This document shows positions 16,747-24,551 of a stretch of 33,077 nucleotides of DNA, piece by piece. A model generated the notes under the pieces. It saw only the letters and a list, made by a program, of their open reading frames with translations, was not told the DNA's origin and searched no databases. Both the position numbers and the translations under genes were made by a program. This DNA comes from an uncultured Sutterella sp. (GTDB taxonomy: Bacteria; Pseudomonadota; Gammaproteobacteria; Burkholderiales; Burkholderiaceae_F). Position 1 is the stretch's first letter. Every line of letters starts with the position of its first letter. The stretch lies in contig CALESB010000040.1 of the NCBI GenBank assembly GCA_937906995.1, forward strand, positions 1 through 33,077. The letters run 5' to 3'.

Positions 16747-17871
16747 TTAATGCTGTTGTTTAGAGACGGACCCGATTTCTTTTGCTTGAGACGCTTGCTC
16801 AAGTTTTACGGGGGCTTTATCTCTAAGTCTCAAAATTTGATTGACAATGACTTGGTCACCTTGCGAAAGGCCTCCCGTTAGAACCCAATTTTTACCTTCC
16901 CAGTGGCTAACGAAAACCTCACGCTCTCGTGCCATGCCATCTTGATAAATGTAGACTGCATAAGTGCCATCAGGCTTTTGTCGAACGACACCTTGAGGCA
17001 CGACGAAAGCATTCTTGATTATTCCAGACATCACACGAACTTCGACATATTGCCCAGGCCATAATTGGGTTCCTTGTGGCAATTTTGCGCGCATACGAAT
17101 GGTGCCTCTGTTCGCATCAACCTGTTGTCCAATAAAATCTAATTGAGCCTCAATAGGCGTCTTAGCATTAGGAGCAAATACTAAGACTTTATTTTTCTTA
17201 GAAAGTTCAGCACTCGACAAGTCTTTGTCACTAATCGCAAAAGTCACTCGTAAATCTGATGGTTGGGTAATTGTTGTTAGAAGTGTTGTTCCACTGGAAA
17301 CAAGCGAGCCAACATTCACTTCGCTCTTACCTGCAACACCGTCAACGGGAGCTGGAACGTTTGCATGGGATAAATCAATTTCTGCCTTTTGCTGAGCTGC
17401 TTGAGCCACTGCCAATGCACTTTTGGCACTTTCTAATGCGCTAATAAAATCATCAAATTCTTGACGACTTATTGCGTTGACTTTGATCAGAGCTTGAGCT
17501 CGTTTTGCATCCCTTTGTGCTTTATTTAAAGTCGTTTGAGCTTGTTGAGTTTGAGCTCTTGCCTGGCGTAGTGCAGCCTCGTAAGGCTCTTTCTCAATCT
17601 CAAATAAGGTCTGACCTGCTTTAACAGCCTCTCCCTCGCTGAAGTTAAGCTTACGCATAATGCCACTGACTTGCGCCCTCACTTCCACTTCTTGAGCACC
17701 CTCTGTTTGACCGAATGTATCAATCCAACGGTAGGCTTCTTGAGGTTGAGCCTGTTGAATTTGCACCACAACTGCAGTGTTCTTATTAACCTTCTTTTGA
17801 TCTGAACATGCAGTCGTTAGGGTTACAATACCCGTTAAAGTTAGGCATAAAATTAAAGTTCGGATCCACAT
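16747..17871 (-). CDS. RND efflux periplasmic adaptor (membrane fusion protein)
   Basis: 374 residues, AcrA/MexA-like. The N-terminus is a signal sequence ending LTTAC (Cys22), a probable though not ideal lipobox. A barrel-sandwich/lipoyl half-motif precedes an alpha-helical hairpin at about 95-170 rich in Gln and Ala (ARAQTQQAQTTLNKAQRD). The second lipoyl half VPAPVDGVAGKSEVNVGSLV follows, then beta-barrel and membrane-proximal domains. It bridges the RND pump to an outer-membrane channel. The gene starts about 50 bases from the dnaQ terminator, so its promoter must lie in that short gap (TTGGCA-15-TAGAAT is a weak candidate). Confidence 0.93.
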   Translation of the reverse strand: MWIRTLILCLTLTGIVTLTTACSDQKKVNKNTAVVVQIQQAQPQEAYRWIDTFGQTEGAQEVEVRAQVSGIMRKLNFSEGEAVKAGQTLFEIEKEPYEAALRQARAQTQQAQTTLNKAQRDAKRAQALIKVNAISRQEFDDFISALESAKSALAVAQAAQQKAEIDLSHANVPAPVDGVAGKSEVNVGSLVSSGTTLLTTITQPSDLRVTFAISDKDLSSAELSKKNKVLVFAPNAKTPIEAQLDFIGQQVDANRGTIRMRAKLPQGTQLWPGQYVEVRVMSGIIKNAFVVPQGVVRQKPDGTYAVYIYQDGMAREREVFVSHWEGKNWVLTGGLSQGDQVIVNQILRLRDKAPVKLEQASQAKEIGSVSKQQH

Positions 17872-17918
17872 AATTATTTATTCTAAAAAAGTACTGATAG
17901 TGCCAATTTTATAGGCAG

Positions 17919-17949
17919 AAAAAAGGGAAAGTGCATGAGACTTTCCCTA
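17919..17949 (-). terminator. Terminator after dnaQ
   Basis: On the minus strand, AGGGAAAGT pairs with ACTTTCCCT over a seven-base loop and runs into TTTTTTC. It ends the rnhA-dnaQ transcript before the efflux operon promoter region. Confidence 0.85.
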
Positions 17950-17972
17950 AACATATTTGAGCAAATTCGAAC

Positions 17973-18671
17973 TTAGTCCACTGTCCAAACAAGTTTCCCC
18001 TTGCTCTCTTTATCGATTGTCTGCATTGTCTGAGCATGCATTTGAAGTTCTTGCTCAGTTGCTCGCACGATACGCAATGCCTCCGCCGGAGGCATTGGCG
18101 GTAAATTAGCCATGTCAATCGTTGAAATATCCAATGTTTCTTGACCACGCGTCATGCACAAGTACACTTGAGCAAGCAACTGAGCATCAATCAATGCTCC
18201 GTGCAATTTACGATCAGAGTTATTCACGCCATAGGCAGAACACAACGCATCCAGACTAACTCGTTGTCCTGGACGAAGTGTTTTTGCCAAAGGCAATGTA
18301 TCCACAATACCTGCACAGTGATCTTTTAATTTACCCAGACCTAGACGGCCCAATTCCATATCCAAATAGCCAACGTCGAAAGGAGCATTATGAATTAACA
18401 ACTCACTTCCCTTAATAAAGGCTAAAAAGTCGTGGACAATATCCCCAAATAATGGCTTATTTTTTAACTTTTCCCAGGTAAAACCGTGGACAGCTGCTGC
18501 GCCCTCTTCCACCTCTCGCTCAGGATTAACCAAAGCATAAAAATGCTTTTTAGTAATACTGCGTCCCACAATTTCAACACAACCGACACTAATTAATCGA
18601 TTGCCTTCAGAAATTTCCATACCTGTTGTTTCGGTATCCAAAGCTACTTGACGACGGATATTTCCCTGCAT
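17973..18671 (-). CDS. dnaQ: DNA polymerase III epsilon subunit (3'-5' proofreading exonuclease)
   Basis: 232 residues. The DEDDh exonuclease motifs are intact: Exo I D12-T-E14 in ALDTETTGME, Exo II in LLIHNAPFDVGYLDMEL and Exo III in HGALIDAQLLAQVY. The C-terminal tail of about 50 residues carries the polymerase-alpha binding region. It proofreads for the replicative polymerase in the Pol III core. The ATG overlaps the rnhA stop by one base (TAATG), giving translational coupling; rnhA-dnaQ adjacency is conserved widely in proteobacteria. Confidence 0.96.
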   Translation of the reverse strand: MQGNIRRQVALDTETTGMEISEGNRLISVGCVEIVGRSITKKHFYALVNPEREVEEGAAAVHGFTWEKLKNKPLFGDIVHDFLAFIKGSELLIHNAPFDVGYLDMELGRLGLGKLKDHCAGIVDTLPLAKTLRPGQRVSLDALCSAYGVNNSDRKLHGALIDAQLLAQVYLCMTRGQETLDISTIDMANLPPMPPAEALRIVRATEQELQMHAQTMQTIDKESKGKLVWTVD

Positions 18672-19120
18672 TACTTATCTCCCTTCACAGGTACACCTTT
18701 GTTTGCCAACTCGTCTGCCTTTTCGTTGCCGAAGTCTCCTGCATGCCCCTTGACCCATCGCCATTCGATATCATGTTTGGCTACTAACTCGTCAAGTTTC
18801 ATCCAAAGATCCACATTCTTAACAGGCTTTTTATCTGCAGTCTTCCAACCTTTTTTCTTCCAGCCATCCATCCAAGACTGGATACCATTTTTCACGTACT
18901 GACTATCTAAAAACACAATCATAGGAACAGGACGCTTAATCGCCGATAAGGCAGAAATCACAGCCGTCAGCTCCATGCGGTTATTTGTGGTTTCAATTTC
19001 GCCTCCGCACAACTCCAATGTTTTTTCACCCCATTGAAGATAAGCACCCCAGCCACCAGGGCCCGGATTATATTTACAGGCGCCGTCAGTCCAAATTTTT
19101 AATTTACGCTCTTCTGCCAT
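18671..19120 (-). CDS. rnhA: Ribonuclease HI
   Basis: 149 residues. It degrades the RNA strand of RNA-DNA hybrids. The catalytic set is complete: D12 in WTDGACKYNPGPGGWG, E50 in NNRMELTAV, D72 in VFLDSQYV, H126 in VKGHAGDFGN and D136 in EKADELAN. The basic protrusion DGWKKKGWKTADKKPVKN is present, as in E. coli RNase HI. No clear ribosome-binding site precedes the ATG. It is co-transcribed with dnaQ. Confidence 0.97.
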   Translation of the reverse strand: MAEERKLKIWTDGACKYNPGPGGWGAYLQWGEKTLELCGGEIETTNNRMELTAVISALSAIKRPVPMIVFLDSQYVKNGIQSWMDGWKKKGWKTADKKPVKNVDLWMKLDELVAKHDIEWRWVKGHAGDFGNEKADELANKGVPVKGDK

Positions 19121-19152
19121 AAAAATAACAAGTATCGAATAAAAAACAGCTT

Positions 19153-19181
19153 AATTATCTAGGCAAGTACGAATGATCGCA
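19153..19181 (-). promoter_or_regulatory. Putative sigma70 promoter for rnhA-dnaQ
   Basis: On the minus strand, TTGCGA (19181-19176) and GATAAT (19158-19153) are separated by 17 bases, about 30 bases upstream of the rnhA start. Four of six and five of six matches to the consensus. Confidence 0.5.
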
Positions 19182-19259
19182 AACAATTTGCAATAATTTT
19201 TGTTGTACTCTGCCAGTAACACCAACGAAATGACCTACAATGGCTATTCGGAGGAAAAA

Positions 19260-20018
19260 TTAAGAATCTCTATGATCTGTCGATGGGCCAATATTCAACG
19301 TTACTGTTGTTCGAGCTGCCGCAGTACCTGCCCAGTTTTTACCTATTACATCCGAAGAATACAAACGCCCGACCAGACGACCAGAGTGAACTTTTTTTAC
19401 TGCACTCAACATAAAGCCATTGGCAAGGGCAGGCCACCATCGATCCCCTGCCTTCTCACACCAAGACCATGACATCAATCGATTCGGATTGTCACTCAAG
19501 CTAGGACTATAGACACCAAATCGCCCTCGATCAATCACAGCTCGATCACCCAACGTCTTTTTAATTTGATCAACACTAACTGGTTGATAAATATCGTTAA
19601 AGAGCCGCGTATTTTTCCGAAGCCACCAAGGTCCCCAAGGGTTTAATCCCAATATAACAACTCGCCCCTCGGGAGCTAAAATACGAAGAGTTTCATTTAG
19701 AGTTTGTTCAAAATCATTACTTCTTTCAAGAACGTGGACCAATAAAATCAAATCAAAAGAGTCATCTCGAAATGGAAAATCTGTAAAAGACTGACGCAAT
19801 AGTGAACTACTCGTACGAATATTTTTGATTTCTGAAGTGACAGTTGAAACGACTTTGAAACGATGGGGTGCACTTCTCATTACAGGTCCGTACGGCACAC
19901 CTATCTGCAAAGCGGCTTCACCATGCAGGCCTTTTAACAAGATATCCAACTGATTTGCTTCCCAACGACGCAACTGACTTCCCGCAGCAGAAGCAAAAAA
20001 TTGAGACAAACAAAACAT
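19260..20018 (-). CDS. Class I SAM-dependent methyltransferase (Methyltransf_11 type)
   Basis: 252 residues. The Rossmann-type methyltransferase core is seen in FPFRDDSFDLILLVHVLE (motif II/III region) and LNETLRILAPEGRVVILGLNPWGPW (post-motif III). The SAM-binding glycine motif is loose (ALQIGVPYG). The substrate is unknown. The gene lies just upstream of rnhA-dnaQ on the same strand, a neighbourhood familiar in betaproteobacteria, where gloB often flanks it; no gloB is present here. AAGGTG precedes the ATG. It is separated from rnhA by 139 bases carrying the rnhA promoter. Confidence 0.85.
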   Translation of the reverse strand: MFCLSQFFASAAGSQLRRWEANQLDILLKGLHGEAALQIGVPYGPVMRSAPHRFKVVSTVTSEIKNIRTSSSLLRQSFTDFPFRDDSFDLILLVHVLERSNDFEQTLNETLRILAPEGRVVILGLNPWGPWWLRKNTRLFNDIYQPVSVDQIKKTLGDRAVIDRGRFGVYSPSLSDNPNRLMSWSWCEKAGDRWWPALANGFMLSAVKKVHSGRLVGRLYSSDVIGKNWAGTAAARTTVTLNIGPSTDHRDS

Positions 20019-20131
20019 AGAAACACCTTAAAAACTCTCACACAATTATCATAGCGATTTGTCAGTCAAAATTGCGTTTTTGTTTCGTTTGGACTAAGTT
20101 TTGTCTGTACACCAAGAATGAGTCGTTTGCT

Positions 20132-21079
20132 ATGTTAAATCGTCGTACTGTTTGTCTTGCATTAGGACTGGCACCATTGGTTGCTCACGCAGCCTCAAAA
20201 AAGAACATGTCCATCATTGTCCCGTACCCTCCCGGAGGTCCACTGGACAATGTCGCTCGTTTGCTTGGAGATGCAATAAAGCCAATTTGGGGTAAGACAG
20301 TCATTAATAACATTGCGGGTGGGGCTGGTGCTCGTGGCATGCTCGCTTGCAAAAACGCGGCTGCAGATGGGAAAACATTGGTGATGGGCGCCGTAGCTAC
20401 TTTAGCGATAAACCCGCTAACAATTCCCAATTTACCGTATAAGAGTGAGGATTTTAAGCCTGTCACATTATTAAGTGACGTTCCGAATGTCCTAGTTGTA
20501 ACACCTTCCACAATGGACAAGTTCAAGGTCACATCCGCTAAGAATCTAATTGATTTTATTAAAAATAATCCTGATCGACTTAACTGTGCCTCGGGCGGCA
20601 CGGGATCAATCGGCCATATTGCCAATGCTGTTTTGAATGCCAACGGGTTAAAGACCACACATGTACCATACGCTGGTGCCTCTCAAGCGCAGCTTTCCTT
20701 ATTTTCTGGTGAAACGGATTTCATGTTTGATAACTACGCCAGCTGTCAACAAGCCATAAAAGAAGGTCGACTCAAAGCTTTAGCTGTTACTACCAAAGAA
20801 CGATCACAACTAATTGATTGCCCAAGTATGACTGAAGTCGGTATATCGATGGACTACTCCACCTGGTTTGGGCTTTTCGCCCCTAAAGAAACTAGCCCAG
20901 AGACCTGTTTTGCTCTTTATAATGATATTCGTTCTGTGCTTGCTCAAGATAAAGTCCAACAAAAACTCTTGATCGCAACTCCGCTTATCCGCCTTATGGA
21001 TCCTGAAGCCTTTTCAGACTTTGTCGCTCTGGAGCAGCAAAAATATAAACACCTCTTTGAGTCTATAAAACTCATTTAG
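20132..21079 (+). CDS. tctC: Tripartite tricarboxylate transporter substrate-binding protein (TctC/Bug family)
   Basis: 315 residues from ATG at 20132; the frame is open upstream to 20072, but residues from 20132 begin a clear signal peptide (MLNRRTVCLALGLAPLVAHA). Bug-family landmarks: VPYPPGGPLDNVARLL with the ligand-binding loop, GGAGARGM, and GTGSIGHIANAVLN followed by HVPYAGASQAQLSLFSGETDFMFDN. It is the periplasmic binding component of a TTT system whose membrane parts are the next two genes, 11 bases downstream. Bug proteins bind carboxylates such as citrate, succinate or pyridine carboxylates; the ligand here cannot be assigned. Confidence 0.92.
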   Translation: MLNRRTVCLALGLAPLVAHAASKKNMSIIVPYPPGGPLDNVARLLGDAIKPIWGKTVINNIAGGAGARGMLACKNAAADGKTLVMGAVATLAINPLTIPNLPYKSEDFKPVTLLSDVPNVLVVTPSTMDKFKVTSAKNLIDFIKNNPDRLNCASGGTGSIGHIANAVLNANGLKTTHVPYAGASQAQLSLFSGETDFMFDNYASCQQAIKEGRLKALAVTTKERSQLIDCPSMTEVGISMDYSTWFGLFAPKETSPETCFALYNDIRSVLAQDKVQQKLLIATPLIRLMDPEAFSDFVALEQQKYKHLFESIKLI

Positions 21080-21090
21080 ATACAAAATTC

Positions 21091-21564
21091 ATGCAATTAA
21101 AACCAAGATTTGCCAGAGACACCGTGGCGGGGCTTTTTATTGCCGCCATTGGTGCCTTTTTTCTATATTTTGCTCAAGAATTACCTATTGGTACGGCTGC
21201 TCGAATGGGGGCAGGGTACTTTCCTGTTTGTCTAGGTTCGCTACTGGTCGTTTTAGGTCTCGTTATTTCATTAAAGGGATCCTTTACACCTAAAAGACCG
21301 CATGAAGTCATTTATCGGTTCGATATTAAACGACTCGTCACTTTGTGTGCTTCGGTTTTATTGTTTGCACTTTTACTTCCAAGCTTCGGACTTTTTATAG
21401 CACTAAGTGCCATGATTGCATTGTCATCGACCATCACTCCCAATCGGTCATTACGTGAAGTTTTACTACTAATCATTGCAATTAACGCATTGGTTTGGCT
21501 TGTATTCGTTTTTGGAATTCATCTTGAAGTTCCCCTTTGGCCTACGTTTATAGGAGAGGCCTAA
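21091..21564 (+). CDS. tctB: Tripartite tricarboxylate transporter small membrane subunit TctB
   Basis: 157 residues with about four hydrophobic membrane segments. The family pattern GLFIAAIGAFFLYFAQELPIG near the N-terminus is followed by ARMGAGYFPVCLGSLLVVLG, the most recognisable TctB segment. It forms the membrane complex with TctA. Its stop overlaps the tctA start by one base. Confidence 0.9.
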   Translation: MQLKPRFARDTVAGLFIAAIGAFFLYFAQELPIGTAARMGAGYFPVCLGSLLVVLGLVISLKGSFTPKRPHEVIYRFDIKRLVTLCASVLLFALLLPSFGLFIALSAMIALSSTITPNRSLREVLLLIIAINALVWLVFVFGIHLEVPLWPTFIGEA

Positions 21565-23078
21565 TGACGGACTTATTTCAAAATTTATCAGTTGGCTTAC
21601 ATAGTGCACTAACGCTAATTAACTTAGGGTACTGTTTGCTTGGGGTACTTATCGGTACTCTTGTGGGTATCTTGCCAGGACTGGGGCCGGTGGCAACACT
21701 TGCTCTGCTACTGCCAATCACATATGCCCTTGATCCCACTGCTGCCATTATTATGCTGGCAGGCATCTACTACGGAAGCCAATATGGGGGCTCTACGACC
21801 GCCATTTTGATGAATATTCCAGGCGAAGCATCCGCTCTAGTGACGTGCATTGACGGCCACAAAATTGCACAAAAAGGCTATGCAGGTAGTGCCCTAGGGG
21901 TTGCCGCTATTGGTAGCTTCATTGCTGGGTCTGTTGCTACTTTATTAATTGCTATGGCAAGCCCACTTTTGGCTCAAGTCGCGTTGTATTTTGGAGCTGT
22001 GGAGTACTTTAGTCTCATGCTGTTGGGACTTGTTGGGGCCGTCGTTTTAGCCAACGGCGATATTTTAAAAGCCTTTGCTATGGTTATTTTAGGATTGCTT
22101 CTAGGCATCATTGGCACCGATGTAAACTCTGGCACCCTTCGCTTTACATTCAACACATTAACGTTACAAGATGGGATTGATTTTGTCGTGATCTCAATGG
22201 GAATCTATGGCGTAGCAGAAATTTTAAAAAATTTACAAGCCATGGTTGCCAATCCCAATATTCAAACACATGAGGTGAAATCTCCTTGGCCGAAAATGTC
22301 TCATCTTAAGGCCAGCTTAGGAGCTATTATCCGTGGTACAGGTTTGGGAAGTCTTTTAGGGATTTTACCTGGTGGAGGAGCTTTATTAGCATCCTTTGCT
22401 GCGTACACTCTTGAGAAAAAAATAAAACTTGCCCCATCTGAAACACCCGTAGGACAAGGCAATATTCGCGCGGTTGCAGGCCCAGAGTCGGCCAACAATG
22501 CTGGTGCACAAACAAGCTTCATTCCTATGCTTACTTTAGGCGTACCCTCTAATGCCGTCATGGCACTAATGATGGGAGCTCTAATCATCCACAACATAAC
22601 ACCTGGCCCACAAGTCATCAGCACGAATCCTGACCTATTCTGGGGACTGATTGTCTCAATGTGGGTCGGTAATTTATTTTTAGTTATTCTTAACTTGCCA
22701 CTGGTTGGCCTCTGGGTGCAAATTCTTAGAATTCCTTATCGATGGCTATATCCTGCCATCTTAGCTGTATGTGTTATTGGCGTCTATTCTGTGAACTTTA
22801 ACGTCTATGACATTGCCGTCATGGTGATTTTTGCTGGCTTAGGATATGCTTTTTATCAATTACGATTTGAACCGGCCCCACTTATCCTTGGCTTCGTTTT
22901 AGGCCCACTCATGGAGGAAAACCTCAGACGAGCCCTATTGCTATCGCGTGGAGATCCAACTGTTTTCGTGACAAGCCCAATCTCAGCTTGCTTGCTAACA
23001 ATAGCACTTATTCTTTTAGTTGCCACTTGCATTCCTAAAATTCGATCGGCTCGAGATGAGGCTTTTATAGAAGACTAG
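21564..23078 (+). CDS. tctA: Tripartite tricarboxylate transporter large permease TctA
   Basis: 504 residues from ATG at 21564, which shares its A with the tctB stop and has GGAGAGG eight bases upstream; a longer frame inside tctB is rejected. It has about 10-12 membrane segments. Characteristic stretches: GTLVGILPGLGPVATLALLLP, YYGSQYGGSTTAILMNIPGE, IRGTGLGSLLGILPGGGALL, and GPESANNAGAQTSFIPMLTLG. It is the main translocation subunit, probably driven by an ion gradient. Last gene of tctCBA; no strong terminator follows, and the tRNA promoter begins 21 bases after its stop. Confidence 0.95.
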   Translation: MTDLFQNLSVGLHSALTLINLGYCLLGVLIGTLVGILPGLGPVATLALLLPITYALDPTAAIIMLAGIYYGSQYGGSTTAILMNIPGEASALVTCIDGHKIAQKGYAGSALGVAAIGSFIAGSVATLLIAMASPLLAQVALYFGAVEYFSLMLLGLVGAVVLANGDILKAFAMVILGLLLGIIGTDVNSGTLRFTFNTLTLQDGIDFVVISMGIYGVAEILKNLQAMVANPNIQTHEVKSPWPKMSHLKASLGAIIRGTGLGSLLGILPGGGALLASFAAYTLEKKIKLAPSETPVGQGNIRAVAGPESANNAGAQTSFIPMLTLGVPSNAVMALMMGALIIHNITPGPQVISTNPDLFWGLIVSMWVGNLFLVILNLPLVGLWVQILRIPYRWLYPAILAVCVIGVYSVNFNVYDIAVMVIFAGLGYAFYQLRFEPAPLILGFVLGPLMEENLRRALLLSRGDPTVFVTSPISACLLTIALILLVATCIPKIRSARDEAFIED

Positions 23079-23098
23079 AATAATTTTTAATAAAAGTC

Positions 23099-23127
23099 TT
23101 GACAGATAAAAAAATATACGACATAAT
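23099..23127 (+). promoter_or_regulatory. Promoter of first tRNA-Val
   Basis: A perfect -35 TTGACA and a -10 CATAAT are separated by 17 bases, ending 13 bases before the mature tRNA start. Confidence 0.75.
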
Positions 23128-23140
23128 AACGATCTTCGAC

Positions 23141-23217
23141 AGGCACATAGCTCAGTTGGTTAGAGCATCACCTTGACATGGTGGGGGTCGTTGGTTCGAA
23201 TCCAATTGTGCCTACCA
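23141..23217 (+). tRNA. tRNA-Val, anticodon GAC (copy 1)
   Basis: 77 bases with encoded CCA. The acceptor arms AGGCACA and TGTGCCT pair over seven bases and the discriminator is A. D-arm AGCTCAGTTGGTTAGAGC, anticodon loop TTGACAT within CACC...GGTG giving GAC, variable loop, and T-arm with GGTTCGAATCC are all present. It reads GUC/GUU valine codons. Confidence 0.95.
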
Positions 23218-23225
23218 GAATTCTT

Positions 23226-23252
23226 GAAAAAGGAAGTTAATCTTCCTTTTTC
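23226..23252 (+). terminator. Terminator after first tRNA-Val
   Basis: GAAAAAGGAAG and CTTCCTTTTTC form a hairpin over a TTAAT loop ending in a T run. It separates the two tRNA genes into independent transcripts. Confidence 0.75.
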
Positions 23253-23263
23253 TAACTCTCGAG

Positions 23264-23292
23264 TTGAAAAAAAATTAGAATTCGGTCATAAT
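23264..23292 (+). promoter_or_regulatory. Promoter of second tRNA-Val
   Basis: TTGAAA and CATAAT are separated by 17 bases, with the same -10 and the same distance to the tRNA as in copy 1. Confidence 0.7.
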
Positions 23293-23305
23293 GTCGAAAC
23301 TTCAT

Positions 23306-23382
23306 AGGCACATAGCTCAGTTGGTTAGAGCATCACCTTGACATGGTGGGGGTCGTTGGTTCGAATCCAATTGTGCCTACCA
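23306..23382 (+). tRNA. tRNA-Val, anticodon GAC (copy 2)
   Basis: All 77 bases are identical to the copy at 23141, including encoded CCA. Identity continues for seven bases past the CCA (GAATTCT). It has its own promoter and terminator, so this is a tandem duplication and not a polycistronic tRNA operon. Confidence 0.95.
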
Positions 23383-23390
23383 GAATTCTC

Positions 23391-23421
23391 AAAAGAGATC
23401 GTTTAAAACGATCTCTTTTTT
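23391..23421 (+). terminator. Terminator after second tRNA-Val
   Basis: AAAAGAGATCG pairs with CGATCTCTTTT over a TTTAAAA loop, followed by more T. Confidence 0.85.
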
Positions 23422-23449
23422 GTTGTAAAAATTTTGTACTACCCTTATA

Positions 23450-23490
23450 GCAAAATGACCAGCTTTCGGCTGGTCATTTTGCTTTTTCTT
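23450..23490 (+). terminator. Second strong hairpin terminator downstream of the tRNA genes
   Basis: A 14-bp perfect stem GCAAAATGACCAGC / GCTGGTCATTTTGC is followed by TTTTTCTTT on the plus strand. It backs up the preceding terminator. Without a T run on the minus strand it is unlikely to end murB transcription by the intrinsic mechanism. Confidence 0.8.
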
Positions 23491-23540
23491 TATGTACCTG
23501 ATTGCGGTGTAAAGCTCCGTCTCTCAGGACCCTGAGAATG

Positions 23541-24551
23541 TCAATCAAATAAAATTACGGGCTCAGGCTCTAAGTGCACACCAAACTTATCAAAAACTGC
23601 TTTTTCGATTTTTTGACTGTACTGCCATAATTGCCAACCAGTCGCTTTGCCATGATTAACTAAAACTAGCGCCTGCTTATCGTAAGTACCAGCATCGCCC
23701 TCTCGTGCGCCCTTTAATCCAGCTTGATCAATTAGCCAACCAGCTGCCAGTTTTTCCATGTTATTACCCATAGGATAATGAACAATACTTGGAAATCTCT
23801 CTAGTAGATCCAAATAAACATCATGCGTTACCAGTGGATTTTTAAAGAATGAACCCGCGCTACCTAAGTCTTTGGGGTCTGGAAGACGACTTGAACGAAT
23901 ATCGACAACTGCATTAAAAATTTCAAATGCTGTTGGATTGACGCCTTCAAAGCGTTTAGCTAATTCCTTATAACTTAAATTTGGAACCCAAACCTTTGGC
24001 AGAGCAAAGGTCACAGATAATACAATCCAATCTTTTGCTTTATCAGTCTTAAAAAGACTATGACGGTAACTAAAATCGCACTCTGTATTTTTCAAAGTAA
24101 AGATTTCATCTGCCGCAGGGTCATATACAAGCACTTCTTTCACAAATTGCGATACTTCGCTACCATACGCACCGATATTTTGAACAACCGTAGCTCCAAC
24201 ACTACTAGGAATGAGTGCGAGATTTTCTAAACCCGACAACCCTTGGGTAACGGTTTTACGCACAGTCTCGTGCCAGTTTTCCCCTGCCCCGACTTCAACA
24301 AACGTGGAGCTTTCATTCTCTCCAACAATCTCGTAACCTCTGATCCCCATTTTCATCACAACGCGATTTAAATGGCTAGTAGCGATCAAAAGGTTAGCTC
24401 CTTCACCCAAGATGAATGGCTTTAACCCATTCTGTTGAGCAAAGAGAAGTGCATTCTTTAAATCCGTGACATCCTCAACAAGAGTGAAGTATTCTGCAGT
24501 TGCTTCAACACCCATGGTGTTAAAAGGTTTTAAATTAACATTACTTTGCAT
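23541..24551 (-). CDS. murB: UDP-N-acetylmuramate dehydrogenase MurB
   Basis: 336 residues from ATG at 24551; a longer frame would run deeper into dxs. MurB is a cytosolic FAD enzyme that reduces UDP-GlcNAc-enolpyruvate to UDP-MurNAc with NADPH in peptidoglycan precursor synthesis. Type I MurB features: FAD-binding FILGEGANLL, LENLALIPSSVGATVVQNIGAYG, FSYRHSLFK, the catalytic serine in GSAGSFFKNP, and the terminal Glu in EPEPVILF. Its start overlaps the end of dxs by 11 bases (AAGG upstream within dxs), which suggests translational coupling to the isoprenoid operon. Confidence 0.96.
   Translation of the reverse strand: MQSNVNLKPFNTMGVEATAEYFTLVEDVTDLKNALLFAQQNGLKPFILGEGANLLIATSHLNRVVMKMGIRGYEIVGENESSTFVEVGAGENWHETVRKTVTQGLSGLENLALIPSSVGATVVQNIGAYGSEVSQFVKEVLVYDPAADEIFTLKNTECDFSYRHSLFKTDKAKDWIVLSVTFALPKVWVPNLSYKELAKRFEGVNPTAFEIFNAVVDIRSSRLPDPKDLGSAGSFFKNPLVTHDVYLDLLERFPSIVHYPMGNNMEKLAAGWLIDQAGLKGAREGDAGTYDKQALVLVNHGKATGWQLWQYSQKIEKAVFDKFGVHLEPEPVILFD

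Noticed and set aside
22301..22624. Minus-strand frame of 107 codons inside tctA
   Set aside because: Antisense to strongly conserved TctA motifs; low-complexity proline-rich translation typical of shadows.
23490..23537. Short plus-strand stretch sharing ATTGCGGTGT with the group II-like right edge, plus the hairpin TCTCAG/CTGAGA
   Set aside because: The match is ten bases only, with no domain VI hairpin or CTACTCGAY end; the hairpin lacks a T run on the minus strand, so neither an intron remnant nor a murB terminator is supported.
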